Origin: an uncultured Prevotellaceae bacterium
Lineage (GTDB): Bacteria > Bacteroidota > Bacteroidia > Bacteroidales > Bacteroidaceae
Direction of reading: 5' to 3'
DNA length: 11,397 nt
Assembly (NCBI GenBank): GCA_947306845.1
Contig: CAMZHP010000081.1
Location: forward strand, 1 to 11,397
The translations under genes were made by a program, and so were the position numbers. Within the stretch, counting starts at the first letter, position 1, and each line of letters begins with the position of its first letter. Below the pieces are notes generated by a model. That model ran no database searches. It had not been told where the DNA came from and worked only from the letters and a program-made list of their open reading frames with translations. This document shows, one piece after another, positions 1 to 7,756 of the stretch.

Positions 1-3000
1 TCATCCCTCTCTACACAGTAGGCAACAAGCAGAGTCAGCAACTGGGGTCCGGCAACTTCGACCGCGCCATCGAGAAGAGCCAGAAAGCCATCAAACTCCA
101 CAGCATCAACAAGCGCCCCGAATGGACGAAAAACCGCCGCAAGACCGCCCGGGACATCGAATGGCTCAACCGTCGCGAATACAACCCCATGATGTGGAAG
201 GCTTGGATGCTGATGGGCCGCTCGCAATTCCATAAAGGCGCCTTCGACGAGGCAGCAGCCACCTTCTCTTACATGAGCCGCCTCTATCAGACCCAGCCCG
301 CCATTTATGGAAAGGCCCGCGCCTGGCTCGCCAAATGCTACATCGAACAAGACTGGCTCTACGATGCTGAGGACGTGATCCGCAACATGAGCCGTGACAG
401 CATTGACTATCATGCTGTGAAGGAATGGGACTACACCTACGCCGACTACTATATCCATACAGGCGAGTATGAGAAAGCCATTCCCTATCTGCGCAAAGTC
501 ATCAAGCATGAGATGCGCAAGAAGCAACGAGCCCGCGAATGGTTCCTTATGGGACAGATGGAGGCTGCACTCGGGCATAAGGACCTGGCCTATAAAGCCT
601 ATAAGAAGGTGGTAGCCCAGAACCCCTCGTATGAGCTTGCCTTCAATGCCCGCATTGCCATGACCGAGGTGATGGCAGCCGGTCAGGCGAAAAGGACTAT
701 CAGCCAGCTCAAGCGCATGGCCGCCTCGGACAACAACAAAGACTATCTCGACCAGGTATATTATGCCATGGGCAATGTCTATCTGCTGGAGAAAGACACC
801 GCCAATGCCATCGGTGCCTATGAGAAAGGCAACGAGAAATCCACCCGCAACGGAGTGGAGAAAGGCGTGCTGCTGCTCCGCCTCGGCGACCTTTATTGGG
901 AGAAGGAGAAATTCGGCGATGCGCAACGCTGCTACGGAGCCGCCATCGGCATGCTTGATAAGGAGCGCGATGACTATGAGCTGCTCTCCCATCGCTCAAA
1001 GATACTCGACGAACTGGCTCCCCACACCGAAGCCATCCACCTGCAGGACTCTCTGCTCGCCCTCTCTGAAATGCCGGAAAAGGAGCGAAACGAGGCCATC
1101 GACCGCGTGATAGAGGCATTAAAGAAGAAAGAGAAGGAAGAAAAGCGCAACCAAGCTGAGGCCGCCGTACAACAGGCCCAGGCCAGAAACGGCGGCAACA
1201 TGAACCGCACACAGCCCCCTGCCACCCCCCAGGCCAACCAGCAACAGAAAGGCGAATGGTATTTCTATAACCAACTGGCCGTGACACAGGGAAAGACCGC
1301 ATTCCAGCGCCAATGGGGCAAGCGTGAGAATGAGGATAACTGGCAACGAGCCAACAAAACCGTAGTGAGTGGCCTCTTCGACGAAGAAGGGCAAGTCGAA
1401 GCCTTGAGCGACTCTCTTGCCGCGCTGCAGGCGGCCGAGGACTCCCTCGCCACCGTGCAGGACAGCGCACAGAACGACCCCCACAAACGCGAGTATTATC
1501 TCAAGGACATCCCCTTCACCGATGAACAGAAAGAGGGATGCCACGCCATCATCGCCGACGGACTATACAACTCCGGCATTATTTTCAAGGACAAGTTTGA
1601 CAATCTCCGACTGAGTGAGAAGCAGTTCAACCGCCTCACCACATCCTATCCCGAATTCGAGAAGATGGATGATGTGTACTACCATCTCTTCTTGCTGTAT
1701 TCCCGCAAGGGCGACACGATGACCGCTGATTCATACGTCGCACTACTTAAGGAGAAATTCCCAGAGAGTCAGTGGACCACCATCCTCACCGACCCCAACT
1801 TTGCAGAAAACTCCAAATGGGGGGAACAGATAGAAGACTCACTCTATGCCGCCACCTACAATGCCTTCAAAGGCAACCGTTATGAGGAAGTTTTCGGCAA
1901 TGCCCATGTGTCGGAAACCCGCTTCCCTCTGGGCGCCAACCGCGACAAGTTCATCTTCATCCGAGGTCTGAGCCGACTCAACAACGATGATGCCGACGGA
2001 TGTTTGGAAGACATGAATGACGTGGTGAAGAACTATCCCAACAGCCGCATCAGTGAGATGGCTGGCATGATCGTCAACGGAGTGAAGGCCGGCAAACAAC
2101 TGCGAGGAGGATCATTCGACCTCAGCGATGTATGGAGCCGACGCTCCGTGGTGCTGAGCGACAGCGATTCCATCGCCGCACGCACCTTTGTCGCCGACCG
2201 CAACAAGGATTTCCTGTTCATCCTCGCCTACCATCCTGACTCTCTTAATGAGAACCAGTTGCTCTATGAGATGGCACGCTTCAACTTCACCACCTTCATC
2301 GTTCGCAACTTCGACATCCAGCTCGTAGATGCCGACGGCATCCATCTGATGCAGATCTCTGGATTCCGCAACTTCGACGAGGCCCATCAATATGCTACGG
2401 AAGTGCACAAGAATGCCAATGTGGTGAAGCGCATGGGAAAGGCACGTACCATCGTTATCAGCAGCGACAATCTAGAGCTGCTGGGCAAGCAATACAGTTA
2501 TGATGACTATGATGAATTCTATTCGCAGCATTTCGCTCCGCTGCGTGTGAATACAGACAATCTTCTCAATGAACCAACAGAGATCGGCTACGAGAAAGAG
2601 CCCGACCTCAAGAAGCCTTCCCAAACGGGAGAGGACGGCGAGCCTTCACCTCCTGCTGACGACGGCCAAATCATCGATGAAGGTGGATTCGACGTCAACG
2701 AAGAGGGAGGCATGGATGTCAACGAAGAAGGGAATCTGAATGTCAACGAAGAAGTAAGTCCGGATGTCAATGAGGGAAATGGCTTCAATGACATCATTGA
2801 CATGGAAACAGAACCCAGCGGCAACATTGGAAATGCCGGACAAGGCGGACAAACTGGACAAACTGGACAAGTTGGACAAACCGGACAAACTGGACAAGTC
2901 GAGAACACGAACAATGTTATAGTGGATGAAGGCATCACTCTGCCCAATGACGATGATGGCTTTGTCATCGACGACAATGGAGGCAGCAATCAAGGCGGCA

Positions 3001-3500
3001 ACAATGATGATGGCTTTGTCATCGACGACAATGGAGGCGGCAATCAAGGCGGCAACAATGATGATGGCTTTGTCATCGACGACAATGGAGGCAGCAATCA
3101 AGGCGGCAATAATGATGACGGTTTGATCATCGATGACCGCCGCGAGGTGAAGAGACAGAACAACACTCTCCCACCAACCATCAAGGACAACCTTGAACAA
3201 AAGCCCATTACCCTGCCCACACACACTAAGCCCGTCGTGAAGCAGGAAAGACCTGTTGTGAAGCATGAAAGGCCTGTTGTGAAGCAAGAAAAGCCTGTCG
3301 TGAAGCAAGAAAAGCCTGTCAGGAAAACAGAACCAAAGACAGAGCCCATCAGTACCGACCGAGAGGACACTGGCATCGTGTTTGACGATGGTTTTGGAGA
3401 GGAACCTGTTCCTACCACCCCCAAAAAGGAAAAGAAGAATGAAAAAGAGCTGGAAGAAATCTTCCTGGATGACGAATATTACGAATTAGATGGTTTCTAA
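1..3500 (+). CDS. porW: TPR protein of the PorW/SprE family, T9SS-associated (5' truncated)
   Basis: The frame is open from the window edge (first full codon at 3), so the start and any lipoprotein signal lie upstream; about 1165 residues are visible. Helical TPR-like repeats cover about 189-1080 (for example 'KAWMLMGRSQFHKGAFDEAA'), followed by a Lys/Glu/Gln-rich linker at 1110-1250. The segment at 1257-1355 (WYFYN, then QWGKRxxEDNWxRxNK) is, from memory, a hallmark of PorW/SprE proteins. More TPR-like helices run to about 2090, then a small alpha/beta module at 2205-2550. From about 2580 to the stop the protein is a low-complexity acidic, then basic, tail with four tandem-repeat families. 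PorW/SprE is an envelope lipoprotein needed for type IX secretion and gliding in other Bacteroidetes. The porX gene begins 3 nt after the stop, which supports the call. The family is fairly sure; a one-to-one match with P. gingivalis PorW is inferred. Confidence 0.82.
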   Translation, partial: IPLYTVGNKQSQQLGSGNFDRAIEKSQKAIKLHSINKRPEWTKNRRKTARDIEWLNRREYNPMMWKAWMLMGRSQFHKGAFDEAAATFSYMSRLYQTQPAIYGKARAWLAKCYIEQDWLYDAEDVIRNMSRDSIDYHAVKEWDYTYADYYIHTGEYEKAIPYLRKVIKHEMRKKQRAREWFLMGQMEAALGHKDLAYKAYKKVVAQNPSYELAFNARIAMTEVMAAGQAKRTISQLKRMAASDNNKDYLDQVYYAMGNVYLLEKDTANAIGAYEKGNEKSTRNGVEKGVLLLRLGDLYWEKEKFGDAQRCYGAAIGMLDKERDDYELLSHRSKILDELAPHTEAIHLQDSLLALSEMPEKERNEAIDRVIEALKKKEKEEKRNQAEAAVQQAQARNGGNMNRTQPPATPQANQQQKGEWYFYNQLAVTQGKTAFQRQWGKRENEDNWQRANKTVVSGLFDEEGQVEALSDSLAALQAAEDSLATVQDSAQNDPHKREYYLKDIPFTDEQKEGCHAIIADGLYNSGIIFKDKFDNLRLSEKQFNRLTTSYPEFEKMDDVYYHLFLLYSRKGDTMTADSYVALLKEKFPESQWTTILTDPNFAENSKWGEQIEDSLYAATYNAFKGNRYEEVFGNAHVSETRFPLGANRDKFIFIRGLSRLNNDDADGCLEDMNDVVKNYPNSRISEMAGMIVNGVKAGKQLRGGSFDLSDVWSRRSVVLSDSDSIAARTFVADRNKDFLFILAYHPDSLNENQLLYEMARFNFTTFIVRNFDIQLVDADGIHLMQISGFRNFDEAHQYATEVHKNANVVKRMGKARTIVISSDNLELLGKQYSYDDYDEFYSQHFAPLRVNTDNLLNEPTEIGYEKEPDLKKPSQTGEDGEPSPPADDGQIIDEGGFDVNEEGGMDVNEEGNLNVNEEVSPDVNEGNGFNDIIDMETEPSGNIGNAGQGGQTGQTGQVGQTGQTGQVENTNNVIVDEGITLPNDDDGFVIDDNGGSNQGGNNDDGFVIDDNGGGNQGGNNDDGFVIDDNGGSNQGGNNDDGLIIDDRREVKRQNNTLPPTIKDNLEQKPITLPTHTKPVVKQERPVVKHERPVVKQEKPVVKQEKPVRKTEPKTEPISTDREDTGIVFDDGFGEEPVPTTPKKEKKNEKELEEIFLDDEYYELDGF
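2691..2783 (+). repeat. 24-bp tandem repeat coding DVNEE units
   Basis: Units begin at 2691, 2715, 2739 and 2763. They encode (D/N)VNEE followed by three variable residues; the fourth copy is DVNEG and is shortened. The period is a multiple of three, so changes in copy number would keep the reading frame. This is the first of four repeat families in the tail of the PorW-like protein. Confidence 0.9.
2838..2900 (+). repeat. 9-bp tandem repeat coding GQ(T/V/G), seven units
   Basis: Seven contiguous 9-bp units of the form ggacaaNNN encode GQG GQT GQT GQV GQT GQT GQV. There is a higher-order pattern of GQT-GQT-GQV repeated twice. The segment is a Gly/Gln/Thr linker, probably disordered and flexible. 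Confidence 0.93.
2952..3137 (+). repeat. 54-bp tandem repeat, three near-identical units plus a diverged fourth
   Basis: Units start at 2952, 3006 and 3060; the fourth starts at 3114 and is partial and diverged. Each encodes 18 residues of the form DDGFVIDDNGGxNQGGNN. Units 1 and 2 differ by a single base (agc/ggc), as do units 1 and 3 (aac/aat). Such DNA identity points to recent duplication or ongoing slippage, not to selection on the protein alone. The 54-bp period preserves the frame. Confidence 0.95.
3228..3332 (+). repeat. 21-bp tandem repeat coding KPVVKQE-like heptads
   Basis: Units of Pro-Val-Val-Lys-(Gln/His)-Glu-(Arg/Lys) recur every 21 bp from 3231, 3252, 3273 and 3294, with a degenerate fifth at 3315. 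The segment is basic and proline-rich, in contrast to the acidic repeats just before it. It resembles extended, proline-rich spacers of envelope-spanning proteins such as TonB, by composition only. Confidence 0.9.
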
Positions 3501-3503
3501 GAT

Positions 3504-5069
3504 ATGAGCAACGGACAATTGCTGTGGGTAGACGATGAGATAGAGGTGCTCAAGGCCCACATTCTGTTTTTACAAAAGAAAGGCTATGACGTGACAACCG
3601 TGAGCAACGGCACAGACGCCATCGATCAATGCCGTCAGCAGACCTTCGACCTGGTGCTGCTCGATGAAATGATGCCAGGTCTATCAGGATTGGAAACATT
3701 GCAGAAAATCAAAGAGCTGCAACCTTCCACCCCCATCGTGATGGTAACCAAAAGTGAAGAAGAGAACATCATGGATCAGGCCATCGGCTCCAAAATCGCA
3801 GACTACCTCATCAAGCCCGTCAACCCCAATCAGATCCTGCTGACTCTGAAGAAAAACATCCACCGCAAAGAAATTGTCACTGAGGTAACCCAAATCGGTT
3901 ATCAGCAGAATTTCATGGATATCTCGACAAGGATCAGCGACTGTCGCACCATCAATGACTGGATGGACATTTATAGGACATTGGTGCACTGGGAACTCGA
4001 GCTGAGCAGTACGGAGAGCAACATGACGGAGATGCTGAAGACGCAGAAGGAGGATGCCAACAACGGCTTTGCCAAATTTGTCAAGAACAACTACCTCAAC
4101 TGGGTGTCCCCCTCACAGGGAAGACACGAAGAAGACCGTCCGCTGATGAGTCCCGACATTTTCAAGCGCAAAGTTTTCCCATTGCTCGACCAAGGCGAGA
4201 AAGTATTCCTCATCGTCATCGACAATTTCCGCTTCGACCAATGGCGTGTATTGTCCGAGGAGATTGGCGACATGTTCGACATTGACGAGGGAATGTATTG
4301 CAGCATCCTCCCCACGGCGACGCAGTATGCCCGCAATGCCATTTTCAGCGGACTGATGCCCGACCAGATTGCCAAGATGTTTCCCGACCTCTGGGTGGAC
4401 GAGGACGAGGAGGAAGGAAAGAATCTCAACGAGGGACCGCTCGTGCAGACCCAGATTGACAGATACCGTCGTCGTCACAGTTTCTCCTATCACAAAATCA
4501 ATGACTCAGCCGGTGCAGAGAACCTCATGCAGCAATACCGCAGTCTGGAGAAAAACGACCTCAATGTGGTGGTCATCAACTTCATCGACATGCTCTCACA
4601 TGCCCGAACGGAGTCAAAAATGGTACGTGAGCTCGCCAGCAACGAATCAGCTTACCGCTCCATTACCCTTAGCTGGTTTCGGCACTCCGTGGTTTCCGAA
4701 CTCTTCAAGGTGCTTTCTCAATCCGACAACAAAGTGGTGCTTACTACCGACCATGGCAGTATCCGTGCCTCAAAGCCTATCAAAATCATCGGCGACCGCA
4801 ACACCAACACCAATCTACGATATAAGTTGGGCAAGAATCTGAGTTACAGTCAGAAAGATGTGTTTGTGGTAAAAAATCCCAAATTGGCCCAACTGCCAGC
4901 TCCCAACCTGAGCACCACCTATGTGTTCGCCACAGGAACCGATTTCTTCGCCTATCCCAACAACTATAATTACTACGTGTCGTATTACAAAGACACCTTC
5001 CAACATGGCGGCATCTCCATGGAGGAGATGCTCATCCCCATTGTCACATTAACCCCCCGTAAGCGATAA
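3504..5069 (+). CDS. porX: PorX-type response regulator with alkaline-phosphatase-superfamily (PglZ-like) output domain
   Basis: The 521-residue protein has an N-terminal receiver domain (about 5-120) with the acidic pocket D10/D11, phospho-acceptor D54 in 'LLDEMMPG', T82 and K104 of 'IKP'. A helical linker (about 125-210) leads to an alkaline-phosphatase-superfamily domain. Its expected metal ligands and nucleophile are all visible: D240 ('VIDNF'), T271 ('LPTATQYAR'), D362 and H366 ('FIDMLSH'), D416/H417 ('TTDHGS') and H501 ('FQHGG'). PorX of P. gingivalis is the response regulator linked to sensor PorY and sigma factor SigP that controls type IX secretion genes; its output domain is reported to be a zinc-dependent phosphodiesterase acting on oligonucleotide signals. 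All key residues are present, so this copy should be phosphorylatable and catalytic. The ATG lies 3 nt after the porW stop, implying co-translation. No PorY-like kinase is in the window. Confidence 0.93.
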   Translation: MSNGQLLWVDDEIEVLKAHILFLQKKGYDVTTVSNGTDAIDQCRQQTFDLVLLDEMMPGLSGLETLQKIKELQPSTPIVMVTKSEEENIMDQAIGSKIADYLIKPVNPNQILLTLKKNIHRKEIVTEVTQIGYQQNFMDISTRISDCRTINDWMDIYRTLVHWELELSSTESNMTEMLKTQKEDANNGFAKFVKNNYLNWVSPSQGRHEEDRPLMSPDIFKRKVFPLLDQGEKVFLIVIDNFRFDQWRVLSEEIGDMFDIDEGMYCSILPTATQYARNAIFSGLMPDQIAKMFPDLWVDEDEEEGKNLNEGPLVQTQIDRYRRRHSFSYHKINDSAGAENLMQQYRSLEKNDLNVVVINFIDMLSHARTESKMVRELASNESAYRSITLSWFRHSVVSELFKVLSQSDNKVVLTTDHGSIRASKPIKIIGDRNTNTNLRYKLGKNLSYSQKDVFVVKNPKLAQLPAPNLSTTYVFATGTDFFAYPNNYNYYVSYYKDTFQHGGISMEEMLIPIVTLTPRKR

Positions 5070-5072
5070 AAC

Positions 5073-5486
5073 ATGACCACTATTCAGATACCCTCACTGG
5101 AGCGCATCCGTGAGAGCGCACGCGCCTTTATCGCCCAAATGGGCGACCACACTATATTTGCCTTTTATGGGAAGATGGGGTCAGGCAAGACCACTTTCAT
5201 CAAGGCTGTTTGCGAGGAACTTGGCGTCGAGGATGTCATCACCTCGCCCACTTTTGCCATTGTGAATGAATATCATTCCGTTACTGGCCCCATCTACCAC
5301 TTTGACTTCTACCGCATCAAAAAATTGGAAGAAGTCTATGACATGGGATATGAGGACTATTTCTACAGCGGCCGTCTTTGCCTGATTGAATGGCCAGAAC
5401 TCATGGAGGAGCTGCTTCCCGACGATGCCGTCAGAATACATATTGACGAACAGACCGATGGGCAGCGGTTACTGACCATTGAATAA
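5073..5486 (+). CDS. tsaE: tRNA t6A37 threonylcarbamoyltransferase complex ATPase TsaE
   Basis: This 137-residue cytoplasmic P-loop protein has the normal size for TsaE. The Walker A motif is GKMGSGKTT (residues 33-41, catalytic K39). It is followed by the family motifs TSPTF (57-61), YHFDFYR (75-81) and IEWPE (105-109). TsaE hydrolyses ATP to reset the TsaB-TsaD complex that makes N6-threonylcarbamoyladenosine at tRNA position 37 in ANN-decoding tRNAs, and it is generally essential in bacteria. The gene starts 3 nt after porX, so it is almost certainly in the same transcript, and a strong terminator follows 14 nt after its stop. The functional link with T9SS regulation is unclear; I recall a similar porX-tsaE arrangement in other Bacteroidales but could not check it. 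Confidence 0.96.
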   Translation: MTTIQIPSLERIRESARAFIAQMGDHTIFAFYGKMGSGKTTFIKAVCEELGVEDVITSPTFAIVNEYHSVTGPIYHFDFYRIKKLEEVYDMGYEDYFYSGRLCLIEWPELMEELLPDDAVRIHIDEQTDGQRLLTIE

Positions 5487-5499
5487 AATTCACATTTAT

Positions 5500-5530
5500 A
5501 AAGGCACATTCTACGGAATGTGCTTTTTTT
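5500..5530 (+). terminator. Rho-independent terminator with UACG tetraloop
   Basis: The arms GCACATTC (5504-5511) and GAATGTGC (5516-5523) form 8 perfect base pairs. Two or three A-U/G-U pairs extend the stem into the flanking A and T runs. The loop is C(UACG)G, the extra-stable UNCG class, and a run of T follows to 5530. It ends the porW-porX-tsaE transcript and separates it from the GH43 promoter a few bases downstream. Confidence 0.92.
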
Positions 5531-5541
5531 CGCCCATTCAT

Positions 5542-5572
5542 TTTGCCATGCAAGCGAAATGTTATAATTTTG
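5542..5572 (+). promoter_or_regulatory. Bacteroidetes-type sigma-ABfr promoter for the GH43/esterase unit
   Basis: A -33 box TTTG (5542-5545) and a -7 box TAATTTTG (5565-5572) are separated by exactly 19 nt, matching the Bacteroidetes consensus TTTG-N19-21-TAnnTTTG. Transcription would begin near 5577-5582, leaving an A-rich leader of about 25 nt before the ATG at 5605. That leader has no clear Shine-Dalgarno sequence, as is usual in this phylum. I see no obvious operator palindrome. Confidence 0.85.
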
Positions 5573-5604
5573 TAGCCTGAAGCAATCCTAAAACAAACTA
5601 TCAA

Positions 5605-7716
5605 ATGAGATTAATCACGCCGATTCTTCTTTTCCTCTTCTGCTTTGCTGAAGCAGATGCACAAGTATCATGGACTGCCGACAATGGCAACGGCACCTTT
5701 ACCAACCCTCTGTTCTACGACGAATTCAGCGACCCCGACATCCTTCGCGTAGGAGATGATTACTACCTGGCAGGCACCACCATGCACAGTGTGCCGGGAC
5801 TGGTCATCCTTCACTCCAAGGATCTGGTCAACTGGGAGAATATATCTTACTGCTTCGACCGATTCGACTTTATCGAGGACCGTTTCTCCCTGAAAAATCA
5901 TGAGGAAATCTATGGTCAAGGAGTGTGGGCACCCTGTATCCGCTATGCCAACGGCCAGTTCTACGTCTATACAAATGTCAATGGTAAAGGCCTGCAGTGC
6001 TATACCTCAAAAGACATCCGCGGGCCTTGGGAGCACCACAACATGAAAGGCAATATCTACGACCTGAGCGTTCTCTTTGATGATGACGGGAAAATCTATG
6101 CCATCCATGGCTATGGAGAGGTGAAATGCACCGAGCTGGAACCCGATATGAGTGGTCCGAAGGACGGAACCACAAGAACCATCATCCCAGAGGGAAACGG
6201 AGTGGGCGAAGGACACCACATGTATAAAATCGACGGCATGTATTACCTGATTTCCACCGACTACCGTCCCAATGGCCGCACCCTCTGCTCACGCTCAAAG
6301 TCAATCTGGGGTCCCTATGAGACTCGCGTCATCACTGCTGACGAGACCTATGGCTACCACGCAGCCTCACTCACACAGGTACCCAGGGGCGAGACCTACC
6401 GCATCGGACACGACGGCACCAAGTTTGGCCTTGGCCCACTGGACAAAGATGCCACCGCCTGCTCCAATGCCCATCAGGGCGGTATCGTGCAGGCCACTGA
6501 CGGATCGTGGTGGGCTTTGCTCATGCAGGATTTCCACTCAATAGGCAGAACAGTTTGCCTGATGCCTATGACATGGGAGGACGGCTGGCCGATGGTGGGT
6601 CTCAAAGGCAACTATGGACGCGCTCCCCGCACGTGGTTCAATCCCGGCACGAAGATGGGCATTCCAGCCACCGGGCAGACTACGGAGAAGCCACATGCCC
6701 CCTATGTGCGCAGTGACAACTTCAATGGCAAGACACTTGGCCGTGTGTGGCAGTGGAACCACAATCCCGATGACAGGATGTGGAGTCTGAAAGGCGGTCG
6801 TCTGCGACTGAACTCCATGCCTGCAGAACAACTGATGTGGGCCCGCAACACCCTCACCCAACGTGTGATAGGTCCGCGGAGCACCACTACCGTGGAACTC
6901 AGCGTGAAAGGACTGAAGGATGGCGACGTGGCCGGACTTGGCAACATCAACGTTCCTTGTTCATGGATTGGTGTAGTGAAAAGCGGCAAGACACTCACCC
7001 TGAGATGCTTTGAGCAACTCACCAACGACACCACCGACACAGAAATCAGCCTTCCTACGGGCAAAATCTGGTTGCGCTGCATCGGCGATTACGACAATGA
7101 CCAAGCCCAATACGCCTATTCCACCGACGGCATCACTTTCCAGACGTTGGGCCGCATGATGCCACTCAGCTACCAGCTCATCACCTTCCAAGGCTCTCGT
7201 CATGCCCTCTTTGCCTTCAATATCAAAGGTAAGAATGGCGGATACGCCGATTTTGACAATTTCACCGTCGAGGAGCCCATGGCCAATCGCTCAAACAACA
7301 TCCCCTTTGACAAGACATTCCGAATCATCAATGTAGCGACCAACCGCCCTGCCGTCTGCGACCCCCATGGTCTGCTCTATGACACCCGTGCCGATGACCG
7401 AAGTCCGCGAACACAGTTCCAACTCATTGACAAAGGTTCAGGAAAGGTGTCGCTGAAGTGTGTTGACGGCCGATATGTCAAGGTATATGGCGAAGGCCTC
7501 CCTGGTGATGTCCGCTTCACCAACGACCCCGACGAAGCAGAGGTGTTTCTCTGGCAAGACTATCTCAACCAAGAGTTCATGCTCCTCTCCTTGCGCAATC
7601 ATCTGTATGTCGGGAAAAGTCCCACTACAGGAAGCCCTTACTCCATGGACTTCAAGGGCAGCGACCCAGCCCGTCGCAATGGTAGCGTGCTCAGGTGGGA
7701 GGAAACAGAGCACTGA
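5605..7716 (+). CDS. Secreted GH43 beta-xylosidase/alpha-L-arabinofuranosidase with C-terminal beta-trefoil-like domain
   Basis: The 703-residue protein starts with a signal peptide (about 1-19, cleaved after 'EADA'). A GH43 five-bladed propeller (about 28-350) carries the expected triad: base D43 in 'FSDPDILRVGDDYYLA', pKa-modulating D153 in 'YDLSVLFDDDG' and acid E202 in 'GEGHHMYKIDGMYYL'. A beta-sandwich of the type common at the C-terminus of GH43 xylosidases (about 366-558) follows. The last ~135 residues (568-703), with 'FRIINVATN' and 'VSLKCVDGRYVKV', look like a fascin/ricin-type beta-trefoil that may bind sugar. The sequence resembles GH43 subfamily 12, whose members remove arabinose or xylose from plant cell-wall glycans; the exact substrate cannot be read from sequence. 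Unlike the next two genes it lacks a T9SS-like tail, so it may be periplasmic or differently sorted. It is first in its operon. Confidence 0.88.
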   Translation: MRLITPILLFLFCFAEADAQVSWTADNGNGTFTNPLFYDEFSDPDILRVGDDYYLAGTTMHSVPGLVILHSKDLVNWENISYCFDRFDFIEDRFSLKNHEEIYGQGVWAPCIRYANGQFYVYTNVNGKGLQCYTSKDIRGPWEHHNMKGNIYDLSVLFDDDGKIYAIHGYGEVKCTELEPDMSGPKDGTTRTIIPEGNGVGEGHHMYKIDGMYYLISTDYRPNGRTLCSRSKSIWGPYETRVITADETYGYHAASLTQVPRGETYRIGHDGTKFGLGPLDKDATACSNAHQGGIVQATDGSWWALLMQDFHSIGRTVCLMPMTWEDGWPMVGLKGNYGRAPRTWFNPGTKMGIPATGQTTEKPHAPYVRSDNFNGKTLGRVWQWNHNPDDRMWSLKGGRLRLNSMPAEQLMWARNTLTQRVIGPRSTTTVELSVKGLKDGDVAGLGNINVPCSWIGVVKSGKTLTLRCFEQLTNDTTDTEISLPTGKIWLRCIGDYDNDQAQYAYSTDGITFQTLGRMMPLSYQLITFQGSRHALFAFNIKGKNGGYADFDNFTVEEPMANRSNNIPFDKTFRIINVATNRPAVCDPHGLLYDTRADDRSPRTQFQLIDKGSGKVSLKCVDGRYVKVYGEGLPGDVRFTNDPDEAEVFLWQDYLNQEFMLLSLRNHLYVGKSPTTGSPYSMDFKGSDPARRNGSVLRWEETEH

Positions 7717-7756
7717 TGACAATAAACAACGAAAAACTAAAGCATACACAGGAAAC

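Noticed and set aside
709..1470. A 253-residue open frame on the - strand
   Set aside because: The Arg/Ser/Cys-rich translation resembles no protein family and overlaps the well-supported TPR coding frame; long antisense ORFs are expected in GC-rich codons.
2952..3137. Possible CRISPR-like array
   Set aside because: The 54-bp units are contiguous without unique spacers and encode an in-frame protein repeat.
2646..3308. A 220-residue open frame on the - strand across the repeat tail of the PorW-like gene
   Set aside because: Its protein is just the antisense reading of the + strand repeats, and the + strand frame is continuous with a recognised family.
3504..5069. PglZ-like output domain as part of a BREX phage-defence system
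   Set aside because: The fused receiver domain and the PorW/TsaE neighbours identify PorX; no other BREX gene (BrxC, PglX, BrxL) is present.
7460..7756. N-terminal extension of the second GH43 gene to an earlier in-frame ATG
   Set aside because: It would overlap the end of the first GH43 gene by over 250 nt and would bury the signal peptide that begins at the ATG at 7757.
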